NCBI RefSeq assembly: GCF_009760905.1
Contig: NZ_VIRW01000020.1
Location: 1-50,112, forward strand
Origin: Chitinibacter sp. GC72
Lineage (GTDB): Bacteria; Pseudomonadota; Gammaproteobacteria; Burkholderiales; Chitinibacteraceae
DNA length: 50,112 nt
Reading direction: 5' to 3'
Each line of letters begins with the position of its first letter. Position 1 is the stretch's first letter. A program made the translations under genes and the position numbers. This document shows, one piece after another, positions 39,641 through 48,549 of the stretch. Below the pieces are notes generated by a model. That model was not told where the DNA came from, did no database searches, and worked only from the letters and a program-made list of their open reading frames with translations.

Positions 39641-40951
39641 ATGGTTGATTTATTCGCACAGCAGCCAGTTGCACCCCTGCCTGAAGCACTCAGGCCAAAA
39701 ACCCTAGATGAGGTTATCGGCCAATCGCACCTTCTAAATGAAGGTAAACCGCTGAGGCTGGCTTTTCAGTCAGGCAAACCCCATTCCATGATTTTCTGGG
39801 GCCCGCCAGGAGTTGGGAAAACCACTTTGGCACGACTAACTGCCAACTACTTTGACTGTGAGTTCATTGCGCTGTCTGCGGTCTTCTCTGGCGTAAAAGA
39901 CATCAGAGCCGCGATGGAACAAGCTCAGCAAAATCTGGATAGAGACCGCAAGACGATTCTATTTGTTGATGAAATTCACAGATTCAATAAGTCTCAGCAG
40001 GATGCTCTTCTTCCCTACGCAGAAAGTGGTTTGGTCACGTTCATAGGTGCTACGACTGAGAACCCATCTTTTGAAGTCAATTCTGCTTTGCTGTCTAGGG
40101 CTCAGGTTTATGTTCTGAAGTCTTTGACAGAAGATGAGTTAAGGTTGCTGTTAAAAAGAGCTCAAGAACAGGCTCTTGGGCACTTGAAATTTGAAGACCG
40201 GGCTGTAGACACCATTATTGGGTATGCCGATGGTGATGCCAGAAGATTTCTGAACCTGCTGGAACAATCCGCAACGGCTGCAGATGCTACTGGTGTGGAA
40301 GTCATTGATGCTGCATTCATTGGAAATGCACTGAGTCTGAATTCAAGACGATTTGATAAGGGTGGGGACAATTTCTATGACCAGATTTCAGCCCTTCATA
40401 AATCTGTCAGAGGCTCCAATCCTGATGCTGCTTTGTATTGGCTAACCAGGATGTTAGATGGTGGTGCCGATCCAAGATATCTATCCAGAAGAATCGTTAG
40501 AATGGCTTGGGAGGATATAGGCTTAGCCGACCCGAGAGCCATGCAGATAGCCAATGATGCTGCCACAACTTTTGAGCGACTGGGAAGCCCAGAGGGTGAA
40601 TTGGCACTCGGGCAAGCGGTGATTTATTTGGCGATTGCAGCCAAAAGCAATGCAGGCTACATGGCCTACAAGCAGGCCAGAGCGTTTGTTAAACAGGACA
40701 AGAGTCGAGAAGTTCCTGTTCATCTTCGGAATGCGCCAACAAAATTAATGAAGGAGCTGGGTTATGGGCATGACTATAGATATGCTCACAATGAACCCAA
40801 TGCCTATGCAGCAGGTGAAACTTACTTGCCAGATGGGATAGAAGAACCTGGTTGGTACCAGCCAGTACCCAGGGGCTTAGAAATCAAGATTGCCGAGAAG
40901 ATGAGCCTGCTCAAGCAGTGGGATGAAGAAGCGGGTAAAAAAACAAAATGA
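39641..40951 (+). CDS. rarA: Replication-associated recombination protein A (MgsA/RarA AAA+ ATPase)
   Basis: 436 aa. Walker A GPPGVGKTT (about 53-61), Walker B ILFVDEIHRFNK, sensor 1 GATTENPS, and the C-terminal tetramerisation domain with YLSRRIVRMAWEDIG are all intact. RarA binds SSB and acts at stalled replication forks. The gene has strange codon use: 21 of its 28 arginines are AGA or AGG, and A/T-ending codons are frequent, while neighbours use CGC/CGT. The protein itself looks ordinary for the family. Position after lolA is the normal one, so replacement by a foreign orthologue in place is the simplest explanation. Confidence 0.97.
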   Translation: MVDLFAQQPVAPLPEALRPKTLDEVIGQSHLLNEGKPLRLAFQSGKPHSMIFWGPPGVGKTTLARLTANYFDCEFIALSAVFSGVKDIRAAMEQAQQNLDRDRKTILFVDEIHRFNKSQQDALLPYAESGLVTFIGATTENPSFEVNSALLSRAQVYVLKSLTEDELRLLLKRAQEQALGHLKFEDRAVDTIIGYADGDARRFLNLLEQSATAADATGVEVIDAAFIGNALSLNSRRFDKGGDNFYDQISALHKSVRGSNPDAALYWLTRMLDGGADPRYLSRRIVRMAWEDIGLADPRAMQIANDAATTFERLGSPEGELALGQAVIYLAIAAKSNAGYMAYKQARAFVKQDKSREVPVHLRNAPTKLMKELGYGHDYRYAHNEPNAYAAGETYLPDGIEEPGWYQPVPRGLEIKIAEKMSLLKQWDEEAGKKTK

Positions 40952-41001
40952 ATCGACCTGATTTCTCGACACGCCTCTTCTCAGCTTAGATCTGCCAAAA
41001 A

Positions 41002-41832
41002 TCACCACCATTGATGAAAATGATGCACCGGGCCGATACCGTGGCCGACTTCTAGCCGCTCGGCGTTGGCGATGGCTTTGAGCAGCCACGCCTTTGCGTC
41101 GCCAACTGTTGATTCCCAATCCTCGCGTTGTGGGCGCAAAGCCGCCAGCGCGGCTGATAGTGTGCAGCCAGTGCCATGCGTGTGGCGCGTCGCGATCCGC
41201 GTCGCGGGGAACAGAATTTCGGCATCCGGCGTCATTAGCCAATCCGGACATTGATCGCCACCGCCATTGGCGTGTAAATGTCCGCCTTTCATCAACACCG
41301 CCTGCGCCCCCGCGGCCAGCAGCGCCCTGCCCTGTACACGCATTTCGTCCTCGGTTTTGGCCTCAGTGCAATTGAGCAGCGCAGCTGCTTCAGGCAAATT
41401 GGGCGTAATAATACTCGCCAGCGGCAGTAATTCGTCACGCAGCGCATTGATCGCCGCTGGATCTAGCAGGGTATGCCCACCTTTGGCAATCATGACGGTA
41501 TCTAGCACGATATACCTTGGCTGGTATTTGCGCAGGCTGGCGGCCACTGCAGAGATGATGTCTGCATTGGCCAACATGCCCATTTTGACTGCGTCAACGC
41601 GAATATCACTAAATACCGCATCGCACTGGGCGGCGATAAAATCGGGCGGTACCGGATGCACCGCGCTAACACCTTGGGTATTTTGCGCGGTGAGCGCAGT
41701 GAGCACGCTCATGCCATACACCCCCAAGGCCGAGAAAGTTTTCAAGTCGGCCTGTACCCCGGCGCCACCGCCCGAATCAGAGCCGGCAATCGTTAAGGCG
41801 TGGCGAATGGTTTCGGTTTTACTTGAGCTCAT
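41002..41832 (-). CDS. thiD: Hydroxymethylpyrimidine/phosphomethylpyrimidine kinase
   Basis: 276 aa from the ATG at 41832, with AGGGAA 7 bases upstream (an in-frame TTG at 41853 overlaps thiE). LTIAGSDSGGGAGVQADLKT, MLANADII and the phosphate-site GTGCTLSAALAA identify ThiD of the ribokinase fold. It phosphorylates HMP and HMP-P to HMP-PP for thiamine synthesis. It follows thiE by 17 bp in the thiM-E-D operon. Confidence 0.96.
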   Translation of the reverse strand: MSSSKTETIRHALTIAGSDSGGGAGVQADLKTFSALGVYGMSVLTALTAQNTQGVSAVHPVPPDFIAAQCDAVFSDIRVDAVKMGMLANADIISAVAASLRKYQPRYIVLDTVMIAKGGHTLLDPAAINALRDELLPLASIITPNLPEAAALLNCTEAKTEDEMRVQGRALLAAGAQAVLMKGGHLHANGGGDQCPDWLMTPDAEILFPATRIATRHTHGTGCTLSAALAALRPQREDWESTVGDAKAWLLKAIANAERLEVGHGIGPVHHFHQWW

Positions 41833-41849
41833 TATTGATTCCCTGAAGT

Positions 41850-42536
41850 TCAATTCGCAGTTGATTGATCACGTGCAGCTTGCAGTTCAGCGCCCAGATT
41901 GCGCGTCGCCAGCGCCACATCCGCCTGCCCGCAAATCGCCGACACCACCGCCACGCCATCGGCCCCAGCCGCAATCAGCGGCGCGATTTTGCCACGACCA
42001 ATACCACCAATCGCCACCGCTGGTAGCGTACCGGTGCTGGCAAACATCGCGGCCATTTCAGCGGAGCTAATCACCGGCGAGGCGTCTTTTTTGGTGCTGG
42101 TTGGATAAACCGGACCAACGCCAATGTAATCGATGCAATCGGCAATTTCTGGCGTGAGCAATTGCTCCACATTGGCCAGATTATTGGTCGACAAGCCTAA
42201 TATTTTATTGGGGCCAATCAATTGGCGCACCACTTGTACCGGAATATCACTTTGCCCGACGTGCACGCCATCGGCATCGACCGCCAGCGCAATATCGACG
42301 TGGTCGTTGATAATCAGCGGTACATTCAATGGCGCAAGTACCGCTTTTAGCTGCTGTGCACATTGCAGCCACTGGCCTTTTTTCCAATTGGGCGCGCGCA
42401 GCTGCACCACCGTGGCGCCATTTTGTGCGGCGATTTTGGCCGTTTCCACCATAGCCGCCATGCCGCCGCACAAGTCGGGATCGAGCACCAGATACAGGCT
42501 GACATCAATGTTGGCTTTGCTCACCTCAGCTCTCAT
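41850..42536 (-). CDS. thiE: Thiamine-phosphate synthase
   Basis: 228 aa from the ATG at 42536, which overlaps the thiM stop in the sequence ATGA; the longer frame to 42623 runs inside thiM and is not needed. TIM-barrel residues: VQLRAPN, INDHVDIALAVDADGVHVGQSD, GLSTNN, and YIGVGPVYPTSTK. It joins HMP-PP to thiazole phosphate. The family usually has VQLR(D/E)K at the first site; here VQLRAPNWKKGQW is a small variation. Confidence 0.94.
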   Translation of the reverse strand: MRAEVSKANIDVSLYLVLDPDLCGGMAAMVETAKIAAQNGATVVQLRAPNWKKGQWLQCAQQLKAVLAPLNVPLIINDHVDIALAVDADGVHVGQSDIPVQVVRQLIGPNKILGLSTNNLANVEQLLTPEIADCIDYIGVGPVYPTSTKKDASPVISSAEMAAMFASTGTLPAVAIGGIGRGKIAPLIAAGADGVAVVSAICGQADVALATRNLGAELQAARDQSTAN

Positions 42537-43357
42537 ACACCCACCTGCCGTAATTGATTCGGGTGAATAATATGCAGCGCATCCAAAAATGGCGCCACAA
42601 AAGTCCCCGGCCCGTCGGCACATTCAACGGCACGCTCGCCCGCCAGCGCCATAATTGCGCAAGCCGCTGCCACCGCGTCCAGCCGATTGGGCGCATCCGC
42701 CACAAAGGCCGCCACCACCGCCGACAATGCACAACCAGTGCCCACCACTTTGGTCATCAGCGGGTGGCCTAAATCGACCGACCAAGTTTTTTCGCCATCG
42801 GTGATGTAATCAATCGCGCCCGTCACCGCCACAATCGCGCCAGTAGCTTGAGCCAGCACTTGTGCTGCGCCAAGGGCCGCATTGGAGCTGGCAGTGCTAT
42901 CGACACCTTTACCGATATGACTGCTTTGCGCCAAGCCCACACCAGCGGCCATCGCCATAATTTCCGAGCCATTGCCGCGAATCGCCGCCGGTTTTAATGC
43001 CGACATCGCCTTGGCAGCCTCAGTGCGATAGCTCAACACGCCCACCGCCACCGGATCGAGCACCCACGGCGTGCCTGCGGCATTGGCAGCGGCAATCGCC
43101 AGCTTCATCGCCTCCAAGCGCTCGGCATACAGCGTACCCACATTTATCAGCAACGCATCGGCCAGCGCGGCAAAACCGGCCACTTCTTCCTTGGCCACCA
43201 CCATTGCGGGGGATGCGCCAAGCGCCAACAGGGTATTGGCTGTGAAGCATTGTACTACCTCGTTGGTGAGCACATGCACCAGTGGGGTATTTGCCCGTAC
43301 GCGCTGTAGCTCATCGGCTAACAGGTTAAACGGAAATTCTGAAATCGGGCTTGTCAT
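42533..43357 (-). CDS. thiM: Hydroxyethylthiazole kinase
   Basis: 274 aa from the ATG at 43357 with GAGG upstream. The open frame continues to 43759, across the divergent promoter region and the pyrD start, which is not credible. VLTNEVVQCFTANTLLALGASPAM, VLDPVAVG, IRGNGSEI and the anion hole GTGCALSAVVAAF mark ThiM. It phosphorylates hydroxyethylthiazole, a salvage step. It leads the thiM-E-D operon. No TPP riboswitch blocks are present in the 240 bp upstream, in contrast to thiC. Confidence 0.95.
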   Translation of the reverse strand: MTSPISEFPFNLLADELQRVRANTPLVHVLTNEVVQCFTANTLLALGASPAMVVAKEEVAGFAALADALLINVGTLYAERLEAMKLAIAAANAAGTPWVLDPVAVGVLSYRTEAAKAMSALKPAAIRGNGSEIMAMAAGVGLAQSSHIGKGVDSTASSNAALGAAQVLAQATGAIVAVTGAIDYITDGEKTWSVDLGHPLMTKVVGTGCALSAVVAAFVADAPNRLDAVAAACAIMALAGERAVECADGPGTFVAPFLDALHIIHPNQLRQVGV

Positions 43358-43558
43358 CAATCCATCCTCGGCAGTAGCACAGTTGATCCGCTGAGTGACA
43401 AAATTACCAACAATTCGCCACCGATTTGCGACCAACTCATAGTGAATGGCGCTATTGTAACTGCTCGCACCAGATCGGGATTGATCTGCCTCCTGTCTGA
43501 TTGAAGTCTTTTGCCCAATTGTTTGACCTGACTCACATTGCAGTGCGACACGATTGCC

Positions 43559-43564
43559 TACAAT
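43559..43564 (+). promoter_or_regulatory. Possible -10 box of the pyrD gene
   Basis: TACAAT lies 32 bp before the start codon at 43596; TTGCAG sits 15 bp upstream, shorter than optimum. Weak prediction. Confidence 0.3.
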
Positions 43565-43595
43565 CGACACTAATCGTGAGTTTAAGGAGAAGGTC

Positions 43596-44555
43596 ATGGC
43601 GGACTTGACCACACAATTTCTGGAGTTGCCAGTCAAAAACCCCTTGATGAATGCATCCGGGGTCTGGTGCAGCGTTGCATCGCAACTTGAAGCGCTTGCC
43701 GAATCCGCCGCAGGCGCAATGGTGAGCAAAAGCTGCACCCTGCAGCCGCGTGATGGCAACCCGGAACCGCGCTATCGCGTCTTTGGCAATGGCAGCCCCC
43801 AGGAAAATAAGGTCTGCAGCATCAATTCAATGGGCCTGCCCAACGAAGGGTTTGCCTATTATCTGCGTTATGCCCAGCGGCACGATCACGAAAACAAGCC
43901 CCTGTTTGTATCGATTTCCGGCCTGACGCTGGACGACAATCTCACCATGGTCGACAGTTTGAAAGATGCCGTTACACCCGCAATTCTGGAAGTGAATTTG
44001 TCCTGCCCGAATGTGCCGGGTAAATCGCAAATTGGCTACGATTTTGACGCCATGGATACTTTGCTGGCCGAAGTGTCATCCGGTTATCAGCGCCCATTCG
44101 GCGTCAAACTGCCACCGTATTTTGATATGGCGCATTTTGACGAAGCGGCCGCAATTCTCAACCGCTACCCCTTGGTGGCCTTTGTCACCTGCATTAACTC
44201 GATCGGCAATGCGCTGGTGATTGATCTGGACAGTGAAACCACACTCATCAAGCCCAAAGATGGTTTTGGTGGTCTCGGTGGCGATTATGTCTTGCCTACC
44301 GCGCTGGCCAATGTGAATGCGTTTTACCGTCGCTGCCCCGAGAAAACCATCATCGGCTGCGGCGGCGTTAAATCAGGCACCGAAGCCTTTTTGCATTTGC
44401 TCGCCGGTGCAACCCTAGTGCAAATTGGCACCAGTCTGTATGAAGAAGGCCCCGGCATTTTCCCGCGCGTCCTCGATGAATTGGCGGCGATTATGGACGA
44501 CAAAGGCTATCAGACAATTGCCGACTTCCGTGGCAAATTAAAAACCATTGCTTAA
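43596..44555 (+). CDS. pyrD: Dihydroorotate dehydrogenase, class 1A type
   Basis: 319 aa from the ATG at 43596, with AAGGAG at 43584-43589. The frame extends upstream to 43554 but has no ribosome site there. The FMN TIM-barrel carries PLMNASGVWC, VSKSCTLQPRDGNPEPRY, SINSMGLPN, the catalytic cysteine in LEVNLSCPNVPGKSQ, KLPPYFD and GCGGVKSG. These fit soluble, fumarate-linked class 1A enzymes (Lactococcus PyrDA type) and not the membrane-linked class 2 with N-terminal helix and catalytic serine. It oxidises dihydroorotate to orotate. Class 1A is uncommon in betaproteobacteria, so this may be an addition to, or replacement of, the class 2 enzyme. Confidence 0.9.
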   Translation: MADLTTQFLELPVKNPLMNASGVWCSVASQLEALAESAAGAMVSKSCTLQPRDGNPEPRYRVFGNGSPQENKVCSINSMGLPNEGFAYYLRYAQRHDHENKPLFVSISGLTLDDNLTMVDSLKDAVTPAILEVNLSCPNVPGKSQIGYDFDAMDTLLAEVSSGYQRPFGVKLPPYFDMAHFDEAAAILNRYPLVAFVTCINSIGNALVIDLDSETTLIKPKDGFGGLGGDYVLPTALANVNAFYRRCPEKTIIGCGGVKSGTEAFLHLLAGATLVQIGTSLYEEGPGIFPRVLDELAAIMDDKGYQTIADFRGKLKTIA

Positions 44556-44572
44556 GGTGCCCCACTACACAT

Positions 44573-44612
44573 AAAAAAAGCCGTCGCAGTAGCTTGCGAC
44601 GGCTTTTTTTAT
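44573..44612. terminator. Bidirectional terminator between pyrD and the glycosylase gene
   Basis: A 16-bp perfect stem (44573-44588 with 44595-44610), with GCCGTCGCA at its core, an A-tract before and T-tract after. It lies between convergent ends at 44555 and 44624. Confidence 0.92.
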
Positions 44613-44623
44613 TAAACCGGCCA

Positions 44624-45256
44624 TCAATACTCCACCGGCACCGGGTCGAGGCTGCGCCACAAATACCACGTGGCCACCGAGCACCATGGCTGCCACAGCT
44701 GGGCGAGCTGTTTGAGCTCGGCGCGCGGTTTGCGCTCTCCATTGTGATAATGCTCGGCGATGCCGCGAATCAGGCCGATATCGTCGAGCGGCAGCACATT
44801 GGGGCGGGCGAGGTAAAAAATCAGGAACATTTCGGCCGTCCAACGGCCGATGCCGCGGATCGACACCAGCTCTTTGATCACCGCTTCATCGTCCCAAGCA
44901 AGCCAAGCAGTCGGGTCAAGCCGGCCTTCAACATGATGGCGCGCTAAATCACTGAGGTATTCGACTTTACGTTGCGTCAGGCCGCACGCGCGCAGTGCAT
45001 CAACATCGGTGGCTAAAACGGCTGCACTGCTCACTTCGCCCAAACAAGTAGCCAGCCGAGACCAAATTGAATCGGCCGCTTTCACCGAAATCTGTTGACC
45101 AACAATCGAGCGCGCCAGCGTATGAAACGCATCGCCGCGCGTGCGCAAGCTCACATCCGGATATAGCGCGATCAGTTGCGCCATCACCGCATCGGCCGCC
45201 GCCAATTCCTGCGTGGCCTGCGACCAGTAATCAGGTTTATCCAGTGGAGGAGTCAT
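44624..45256 (-). CDS. DNA-3-methyladenine glycosylase II (AlkA-type, HhH-GPD)
   Basis: 210 aa. The helix-hairpin-helix-GPD core reads LVSIRGIGRWTAEMFLIF, with the catalytic Asp in LPLDDIGL; RSIVGQQISVKAADSIW is the family's first helix pair. It removes alkylated bases from DNA. It lacks the N-terminal extension of E. coli AlkA, like many shorter homologues. It follows pmbA by 14 bp on the same strand. Confidence 0.92.
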   Translation of the reverse strand: MTPPLDKPDYWSQATQELAAADAVMAQLIALYPDVSLRTRGDAFHTLARSIVGQQISVKAADSIWSRLATCLGEVSSAAVLATDVDALRACGLTQRKVEYLSDLARHHVEGRLDPTAWLAWDDEAVIKELVSIRGIGRWTAEMFLIFYLARPNVLPLDDIGLIRGIAEHYHNGERKPRAELKQLAQLWQPWCSVATWYLWRSLDPVPVEY

Positions 45257-45270
45257 GGATTAAGCGCCTG

Positions 45271-46602
45271 TTAATCGCCAGCGACGGTCATGCGTTCGAT
45301 TAAAATCGCGCCGACTTTGCGACTGCTCGACGCCAGCGCGTCATCGCCCACCGCGACAATGCGCTGGTACATCTCGCGCAAATTACCCGCGATGGTGATT
45401 TCTTCGACCGGATATTGAATGATGCCATTTTCCACCCAGAAACCAGCCGCGCCGCGCGAGTAGTCACCCGTCACCATATTGATGCCGTGGCCGAGTAATT
45501 CGGTGACCAGCAAACCGGTGCCCATTTTGCCCAGCAAGCTCGATGCGACATCAGTTGGCGCGACAAACAGATTATGCGGGCCACCCGCATTACCGGTGGT
45601 ATCCATCCCTAGCTTGCGTGCAGAATAGCTGCCAAGGAAATACCCCTGCTGAACCCCTCGATCAACCACGGTACGTGCGGTAGTGGCCACGCCTTCGGCA
45701 TCAAATGCACCGCTAGCAAAACCGCGTGGCGTGAATGGATCTTCGGTAATCGTCACACACGGCGCAAACACCGGCTGACCCAAACTATCAACGAGGAAGC
45801 TTGATTTGCGATACAAGCTGCTGCCCGACACCGCGCTCACCCAATGCCCAATCAACGAGCTAGCGACGCTGGCCTCAAACAATACCGGATATTCACCCGT
45901 TTTCAGGCGGCGTGCACCCAGGCGACGTACGGTGCGCTCACCGGCCTTGCGCCCTACGGCGGCGGCGGCTTCCAAGTCAGACGCTGCGCGCGCTGCGGTA
46001 TACCAGTAATCGCGCTGCATACCGCTGTCGTCTTCGGCAATCACTGCCGCCGATACGCTATAGCGCGTGCTGGTGCCCGCACCGATGAAACCTTGCGAAT
46101 TGCCGTACACCCAGCGCGAGGCCGACGTTGACACCGTTGCACCATCCGAATTATCAATCCGCTCGTCCACAGCCAGCGCGGCCTGCTCGCATTCGCGCGC
46201 CAATTCAATCGCGTTTTCCACCGACAAATCCCACGGATGATAAAGATCCAGATCGGGGAACACGGTACACAGGCGCTTTGGATCGGCCTGGCCGGCAAAT
46301 TCATCCGCTGCCGTGTATTTGGCAATCGCCAGCGCAGCTTTCACCGTGTCTGAGAGCGCCTGCGGCGAAAAATCGCTGCTGCTGGCGTGGCCTTTTTGTT
46401 TCCCGAGATAAACGGTGACGCTGACGCCTTTATCGCGGTTGTATTCAATGGTTTCGACTTCATCCAGTCGTACCGAAATGTTTTGTCCTGAACCTTCGGA
46501 AACCTCCACATCGCAGGCGGTGGCGCCTTGCTGCTTGGCGATATCTAACACCTGACTTGCCAATTGACGCAAAGTGCTTTCGCTAAAACTGAATTCAGAC
46601 AC
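45271..46602 (-). CDS. pmbA: Metalloprotease PmbA/TldE
   Basis: 443 aa of the TldD/PmbA family. The C-terminal region (SSLYRKSSFLVDSLGQPV, TPRGFASGAFDAEGVATTART, GFWVENGIIQYPVEEITIAGNL) is characteristic. With TldD it degrades unfolded peptides and matures certain antibiotics and toxins. TldE/PmbA itself lacks the HExxxH site found in TldD, and none is seen here. It is divergent from yjgA, the standard proteobacterial arrangement. Confidence 0.95.
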   Translation of the reverse strand: MSEFSFSESTLRQLASQVLDIAKQQGATACDVEVSEGSGQNISVRLDEVETIEYNRDKGVSVTVYLGKQKGHASSSDFSPQALSDTVKAALAIAKYTAADEFAGQADPKRLCTVFPDLDLYHPWDLSVENAIELARECEQAALAVDERIDNSDGATVSTSASRWVYGNSQGFIGAGTSTRYSVSAAVIAEDDSGMQRDYWYTAARAASDLEAAAAVGRKAGERTVRRLGARRLKTGEYPVLFEASVASSLIGHWVSAVSGSSLYRKSSFLVDSLGQPVFAPCVTITEDPFTPRGFASGAFDAEGVATTARTVVDRGVQQGYFLGSYSARKLGMDTTGNAGGPHNLFVAPTDVASSLLGKMGTGLLVTELLGHGINMVTGDYSRGAAGFWVENGIIQYPVEEITIAGNLREMYQRIVAVGDDALASSSRKVGAILIERMTVAGD

Positions 46603-46733
46603 GTATTTATGTTCCGTTGGATAAATTGGAAAAAGTAATTGCTTGTATTGACACGCTAATTGCAGCGGCGGGCAGCAAGCTTAAGCCCAAGTTTGTTATC
46701 ATACTGCTTTTGCACCGGCGTTAGATACCCTAT

Positions 46734-47297
46734 ATGGCCAAACCACAACACGACGATGAAATTGAAGGCGTCAGTAAATCCCAATTAAAGCGCGAAGCAA
46801 CCGCACTGCAGGAACTGGGTGCCACACTGATGACTTACAGCGCCAAACAACTGGCACCGCTCAATTTACCCGAGAAACTCGTCGATGCCCTGAACGAAGG
46901 CCGACGGATTACCGCCAATGGCGCGACCGCTCGTCATAAACAATACATCGGTAAATTGATGCGTGACGTTGATGCTGCGCCGATTTATGCATTTTTAGAT
47001 GCGCTCAATGGTGATTCGGATAAACACACCGCATGGCTGCATCAGGTGGAACGCCTGCGCGAGAAGCTACTGGTCGACAGCAAAGCGGTTGAGCAATTTA
47101 TAGCTGATTTCCCCGACGTGGATATTCAGCATTTGCGCCAGCTGATTCGCAACGCGATCAAAGAGCGTCAAGCGCAGGAAAGTGGCAAACATATGCCACC
47201 CAAAGCGTTCCGCGAATTATTCCAGCTAATCAAGTCGCACATTAAAGAGCCGGCACTACCCAGCTTAAGCGACAGCACCGAGGAAGACGAAGAATGA
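46734..47297 (+). CDS. yjgA: DUF615 family ribosome-associated protein YjgA (DarP)
   Basis: 187 aa, all-helical and charged. SKSQLKREATALQELGATL at the N-terminus and QHLRQLIRNAIKERQ further on are DUF615 hallmarks; an acidic tail follows. In E. coli it associates with late 50S precursors and aids large-subunit maturation. The stop overlaps the start of the HAD gene (ATGA), the first of two overlaps in a yjgA-HAD-mog run. Confidence 0.94.
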   Translation: MAKPQHDDEIEGVSKSQLKREATALQELGATLMTYSAKQLAPLNLPEKLVDALNEGRRITANGATARHKQYIGKLMRDVDAAPIYAFLDALNGDSDKHTAWLHQVERLREKLLVDSKAVEQFIADFPDVDIQHLRQLIRNAIKERQAQESGKHMPPKAFRELFQLIKSHIKEPALPSLSDSTEEDEE

Positions 47298-47947
47298 GCA
47301 TTGCCGTAAAGGGCCTGTTGTTTGACATGGATGGTACTTTGGTTGATTCCCGATCATGTATCGAGCTGCTATGGCGCAACTGGGCTCTACGGCACAAACT
47401 GGACTTCACCGACATTCAGGCCGTAATGCACGGCCGCCGAGGCATTGAAACCATCCAGATTGTGGCACCCCATCTGGATGCGCAAAGCGAAGTTGAATTA
47501 CTGCTGGCCGAAGAAGCGCTGATGCTGGAAGGCATTGTCGCAATTGCCGGCGCGCATGAATTGCTAAGCAGCCTCGCGCCTCACCAATGGGCGGTGGTGA
47601 CATCAGCCCCCCGCGATTTGGCCTTGGCTAAATTGGCCTTTGCGGGCCTGCCACTGCCAACGCACATCGTTGGCGCGGACGACGTAAAAGATGGCAAACC
47701 GCACCCTGCGCCATTTCAAATGGGCGCCGCCAAACTGGGCCTCACCGCAGATCAATGCTTGGCCTTTGAAGACGCCAGCGCAGGCATACGCTCGGCCCAT
47801 GCTGCGGGTGCGGCGGTTTGCCTGGTAACCAGCGCAGGCGGGCACGATGCAAGCGGTTTGGCACAGTGGCAAATTGAGCACTATGCACAGCTCAATGTTG
47901 AAGCCAGCCTTGACTCGATCAATGTGAGCTTTAAATCCCATGAATGA
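47294..47947 (+). CDS. HAD-superfamily phosphatase
   Basis: 217 aa with the nucleophile motif DMDGTLVDS (about 12-20), motif II VVTSAPR and the acidic pair in AFEDASAGIRSA. A helical cap lies between motif I and II (subclass IA), so it resembles sugar-phosphate phosphatases such as YfbT or GPP. The substrate is unknown. It overlaps yjgA by 4 bp and mog by 8 bp, hence one transcript. Confidence 0.9.
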   Translation: MSIAVKGLLFDMDGTLVDSRSCIELLWRNWALRHKLDFTDIQAVMHGRRGIETIQIVAPHLDAQSEVELLLAEEALMLEGIVAIAGAHELLSSLAPHQWAVVTSAPRDLALAKLAFAGLPLPTHIVGADDVKDGKPHPAPFQMGAAKLGLTADQCLAFEDASAGIRSAHAAGAAVCLVTSAGGHDASGLAQWQIEHYAQLNVEASLDSINVSFKSHE

Positions 47948-48527
47948 TGTTTTGAAAATTGGTCTGGTGTCGATTTCTGATCGCGCCAGCAGCGGCGTGT
48001 ACGAAGACAAAGGCATTCCTGCGCTACAAGAATGGCTTGGCCAAGCGATAGCGAGCCCCATTGAAATCGTCAGCCGCCTGATTGCGGACGAGCAACCCAC
48101 CATTGAAGCGACGCTGATTGATTTGGTCGACAATCAGCACTGCCATCTGGTGCTGACCACCGGCGGTACTGGCCCCGCTAAACGCGATGTCACGCCCGAC
48201 GCAACGCTGGCCATTGCCGAGCGCGAAATGCCGGGCTTTGGCGAGCAAATGCGCCAGATTAGCCTGCACTATGTACCGACGGCAATTTTATCGCGCCAAA
48301 TTGGTGTCATTCGTGGCAGTAGCCTGATTTTAAACCTGCCCGGGCAACCTAAATCGATCAAAGAAACTCTGGAAGGCGTCAAAGACGCCGATGGTAGCGT
48401 ATTAGTCCACGGTATTTTCGCCTCGGTACCATATTGCATTCAGCTACTGGAAGGCCCATACGTTGAAACGCATAGTGCAGTCGTGTCGGCATTTCGCCCT
48501 AAAACAGCTATTCGCGCCCCTCAGTAA
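47940..48527 (+). CDS. mog: Molybdopterin adenylyltransferase
   Basis: 195 aa MogA-fold protein. KIGLVSISDRASSGVYEDKG, LVLTTGGTGPAKRDVTPDAT and ILNLPGQPKSIKE are Mog/MoaB-type signatures. It adenylates molybdopterin before molybdenum insertion. Length and the GVYEDKGIP segment favour Mog over MoaB. No other molybdenum gene is in the window. Confidence 0.93.
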   Translation: MNDVLKIGLVSISDRASSGVYEDKGIPALQEWLGQAIASPIEIVSRLIADEQPTIEATLIDLVDNQHCHLVLTTGGTGPAKRDVTPDATLAIAEREMPGFGEQMRQISLHYVPTAILSRQIGVIRGSSLILNLPGQPKSIKETLEGVKDADGSVLVHGIFASVPYCIQLLEGPYVETHSAVVSAFRPKTAIRAPQ

Positions 48528-48549
48528 TCCGTAACCAAAGAGAGCAAAG

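Noticed and set aside
42537-42623. 29-residue extension of thiE into thiM
   Set aside because: ThiE normally starts near MRAEVSK; the ATGA overlap with thiM is the usual coupled arrangement.
43358-43595. Possible TPP riboswitch before thiM
   Set aside because: None of the conserved aptamer blocks (GGATGAGA, ACCTGATC, TTAATACC-like) occur on either strand.
43358-43759. 134-residue N-terminal extension of thiM
   Set aside because: It spans the divergent promoter area and the start of pyrD, and ThiM proteins begin near the chosen ATG at 43357, which has a good ribosome site.
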